Below are positions 40,681 to 42,615 of a stretch of 42,615 nt of DNA, in pieces. This DNA is from Gemmatimonadota bacterium (GTDB lineage Bacteria > Gemmatimonadota > Gemmatimonadetes > Gemmatimonadales > Gemmatimonadaceae), in contig JAJTGR010000025.1 in assembly GCA_021299375.1 (NCBI GenBank), forward strand, positions 1 to 42,615. Direction: 5' to 3'. The translations under genes were made by a program, and so were the position numbers. The notes under the pieces are model-generated. The model was not told the origin of the DNA. It did no database searches and saw only the letters and a list, made by a program, of their open reading frames with translations. Position 1 is the first letter of the stretch. Every line of letters begins with the position of its first letter.

Positions 40681-42027
40681 CTACTTGAGGCGCGCCTGCA
40701 TCTCGCCGATCACGTCCTTGTATGTGTTGAGCAGCCGGTCCCAGGGCACGAAGTTCTCGTCTTCCTTCACCGACACGCCGGCCATCTTGTTGCGCTCGCT
40801 GACGATCTTCATGGTGTACCGCAGCGGCGATTCGCTGGCACGCTTCACGATCACGCGCGTACGGATGACGACCTCGTTGTTGTCACCATACGACTTGATC
40901 TGCCAGGCCGTGCGAAGGTAGCCAGTCTCGCTGTCGGAGTTCTCCAGAACGTCGAAGTGCGACAGCACGATGGACGAGATGCGTTTCCACGCCATCAGGT
41001 CGGTGAGGGCGGTATTCACCTCGAACGTCACGTTGACATTGGCCTGGTCGCTCGCCACCGACGCGGAGAATGACTCGTCGGCCTTGAGCTGCACGAGCTG
41101 CTCGATCGGCGGCACGGGGGCGTTGTCCTGTGCACAGTACTCGCGTTCCCACGGCAGGAACGCGGGCTGCTCCACGCGCACCAGGACGCACTGAGCGTCC
41201 GGCACCTTCACCGGATAGCTGCCAACGCCCGCCTGCTTGTTGTTCACGAAGATCTTCGCATCAGTGGCGGCGTTCACGCTCACCACCCGTCCGGCGAGGA
41301 CGAGCCGATCGGATACCGGCGGATCGGGCATCCCTTCCTTGTTGCAGTACTGGCGCTCAGCAGCAGCAAACCCGGGCTTCTGCGCCCGAACGATGACGCA
41401 GGAACCACGTGGGATGACCACGTCGGCATCGTTGTCTCCGAGCTTGGCGTCGTTCTTGAAGAACTCCGCACCGGACTGCGAGGCCGTGAGCAGCACGCGA
41501 CGATCGCTCAGCTCGATGCGCTCTCGCGCCGGCGGATACTCGCTGGTGCCCTTGTCCCAGCGATACACGCGCGTGACGGGCGCCAAACCCGTTCGCCGGA
41601 TCTCAACGGTTTGTGCCGTGCCTTCCTCCACCTCGAGGTCATGCGAACGCTGCCCGCGCGCCTCACCATTCACGAAGATCGTGGCGTCGTACGGCAGCAC
41701 CGTGAGCTCCACCACACGGCGCGTGAGGAAGATGCTGTATGGTTCCTTCGTGTTGTATTTCTCCGCGTCTTTCGGGAAGCTCCGCCGGACATCGCGAAAG
41801 CCGTCCTGCCGTACGACAATGGTGTTGGGATCGTTCTTCTCGATCTTGAGACGGTACGGTTGCCCGGGGTCCGCCACCTTCTCCAGTGAGTTGTCCTGAA
41901 TCTTGAGACGCCAGATACTGGCGGTAGCCGGCCGCGCCTGCACGGTGATGGTCTGGGCGGTGAGCACTGGAGCGGCGACGGCAAGCAGCACGCCGACGAT
42001 CGGCAGGGCGCGGAGTGGAGAATTCAT
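40681..42027 (-). CDS. Secreted PEGA-like repeat protein
   Basis: The 448 residues start MNSPLRALPIVGVLLAVAAPVLTAQ (signal). About four beta-sandwich repeats follow (roughly 27-100, 104-170, 175-245, 246-315), resembling PEGA domains: VLPYDATIFVNGEARG, NAATDAKIFVNNKQAG, with T-x-x-[IV]-x-V-N-x-x-x-x-G. Repeats 3 and 4 each hold a Cys pair with exactly 17 residues between (210/228 and 280/298), probably a disulfide. The C-terminus (about 315-448, WKRISSIVLSHFDVLENSD, WDRLLNTYKDVIGEMQARLK) is a separate alpha/beta domain. Likely a surface protein; exact function unknown. The start at 42025-42027 is chosen for the signal; the open frame upstream has no motif. Confidence 0.8.
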   Translation of the reverse strand: MNSPLRALPIVGVLLAVAAPVLTAQTITVQARPATASIWRLKIQDNSLEKVADPGQPYRLKIEKNDPNTIVVRQDGFRDVRRSFPKDAEKYNTKEPYSIFLTRRVVELTVLPYDATIFVNGEARGQRSHDLEVEEGTAQTVEIRRTGLAPVTRVYRWDKGTSEYPPARERIELSDRRVLLTASQSGAEFFKNDAKLGDNDADVVIPRGSCVIVRAQKPGFAAAERQYCNKEGMPDPPVSDRLVLAGRVVSVNAATDAKIFVNNKQAGVGSYPVKVPDAQCVLVRVEQPAFLPWEREYCAQDNAPVPPIEQLVQLKADESFSASVASDQANVNVTFEVNTALTDLMAWKRISSIVLSHFDVLENSDSETGYLRTAWQIKSYGDNNEVVIRTRVIVKRASESPLRYTMKIVSERNKMAGVSVKEDENFVPWDRLLNTYKDVIGEMQARLK

Positions 42028-42518
42028 GGCAGAACACGAGCGCAAGGGGGACGCTGCGGGCGCGACGCGCCGTGGCAAGCGGCGAGAAGCTACGGGATGG
42101 GTGAGGTGACCACAAGCAGCGTGGGGGCTCGGCACCGTCGAGAGCGGATGGGAGGTGCCGGCGGGACCGCGGTGCACGAGGCACGACCGCGGGAGTTCCG
42201 TCATCAACGACCGAGAAGGCGTATCGCCGATGATCGCGGCGGTCTGTCCGAAAACTCGCGTACCGACGAGTCGCATCCGCACCCGGCACAACGGCCGTGG
42301 CGGCGACGGGGAACGTCATCACGTCGGGCCCGTGGGACGCATCGTGCGCACGACGACGGCTAGCGACCGCCTGCCTGGTCAAGTCCGGACGATGGCTCGC
42401 CACACGGGGTACATCCCGAGCGACTGGCAGCGATGAGGCTGAACGACCTGCCACGCGAGCAGGCCGGAGCCACATACTGACCCGGGCATTAACTAGTGCG
42501 TAGTGTTATATTGCCTCC
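42028..42518. other. Gene-free stretch between divergent genes
   Basis: The 491 bp separate the PEGA-like start from the IS630-like start. No domain-bearing frame is seen. The right end has TATATT (42507-42512), a good -10 for the following ATG, 6 nt away, and an ACTA-GTGCG-TAGT dyad (42492-42504), possibly part of an IS end. Confidence 0.45.
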
Positions 42519-42615
42519 ATGGTGAAACGCGTAGACGGGCGATCGCTGGACGCGGCGACGCAAGCGCACGTGCGCCGCACGGTCGTGCAGGCGGTCCGCG
42601 GCGGACTGACCCAAA
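42519..42615 (+). CDS. IS630-like transposase N-terminus (partial)
   Basis: 32 residues are visible (MVKRVDGRSLDAATQAHVRR, then TVVQAVRGGLTQ). The K-x-D-G-R-S-L-D-x-x-T-Q-x-x-x-R-x-x-V-V-x-x-V pattern is the first helix region of the HTH domain of IS630-family transposases. The gene runs off the right edge, so DDE catalytic residues and the inverted repeats cannot be checked. A -10-like TATATT lies 6 nt upstream of the ATG, so the message may be leaderless. A different HTH protein cannot be ruled out from so short a piece. Confidence 0.55.
   Translation, partial: MVKRVDGRSLDAATQAHVRRTVVQAVRGGLTQ

Noticed and set aside
40354-41073. 239-residue plus-strand frame
   Set aside because: Antisense to the PEGA-like gene; His/Asp-rich mirror translation.

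Overview
The window is very GC-rich and densely coded. Its gene content (SusC/SusD pair, many secreted lipoproteins, Tat-exported enzymes, PEP-CTERM proteins, a PadR regulator with a permease-prefix membrane protein, an ABC permease fused to an M1 peptidase, several ECF sigma factors) fits a free-living Gram-negative bacterium, most likely of the Gemmatimonadota. That is inferred from gene families only; no rRNA or tRNA gene is visible. No phage, plasmid or CRISPR signature is seen. The only sign of a mobile element is a truncated IS630-like transposase start at the right edge.

Left third (1-13.7 kb): an MFS transporter start; a MarR regulator with a clear promoter/operator and a DUF1566 lipoprotein behind it; a PEP-CTERM protein; a PadR/permease-prefix pair; a GNAT acetyltransferase; a small membrane protein whose start codon lies in a 14-bp tandem repeat; an ABC ATPase translationally coupled to a 1203-residue permease-peptidase fusion; a diheme cytochrome c; and a divergent pair of Tat-exported proteins (FAH-family and DsrE-like).

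Middle (13.7-25 kb): a SusD/SusC nutrient-uptake pair, a second PEP-CTERM protein, a stand-alone HisD-family dehydrogenase, and a serine beta-lactamase-like exported hydrolase followed by a secreted protein of unknown function.

The most unusual part is 25.1-32.5 kb. Five tightly coupled genes encode an ECF sigma factor, a zinc-finger anti-sigma factor, a beta-barrel outer-membrane protein, a secreted type-1-copper cupredoxin, and a membrane protein with an extracytoplasmic sensor region and a cytoplasmic kinase fold in which every catalytic motif is degenerate (a pseudokinase). About 330 bp further on is a lipoprotein with two Ig-like domains, a second cupredoxin and a CHRD domain. A 29-bp promoter-like motif, CGGGAATA-N12-ATYCCCTCT, lies just upstream of both the sigma gene and this lipoprotein gene. 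This suggests one autoregulated regulon for sensing an envelope (perhaps copper or redox) signal.

Right third (33-42.6 kb): an exported serpin lipoprotein; an LTXXQ-like lipoprotein and ECF sigma gene divergent from a FecR anti-sigma and an STN-containing TonB-dependent receptor (a Fec-type surface-signalling set); a 1.1-kb gene-free stretch with a 10-bp tandem repeat; a secreted PEGA-like repeat protein; and the IS630-like edge gene. Several genes have a -10-like box only 6-8 nt before the ATG, suggesting leaderless transcripts. Several convergent or tail-to-tail gaps hold strong inverted repeats that probably act as terminators.
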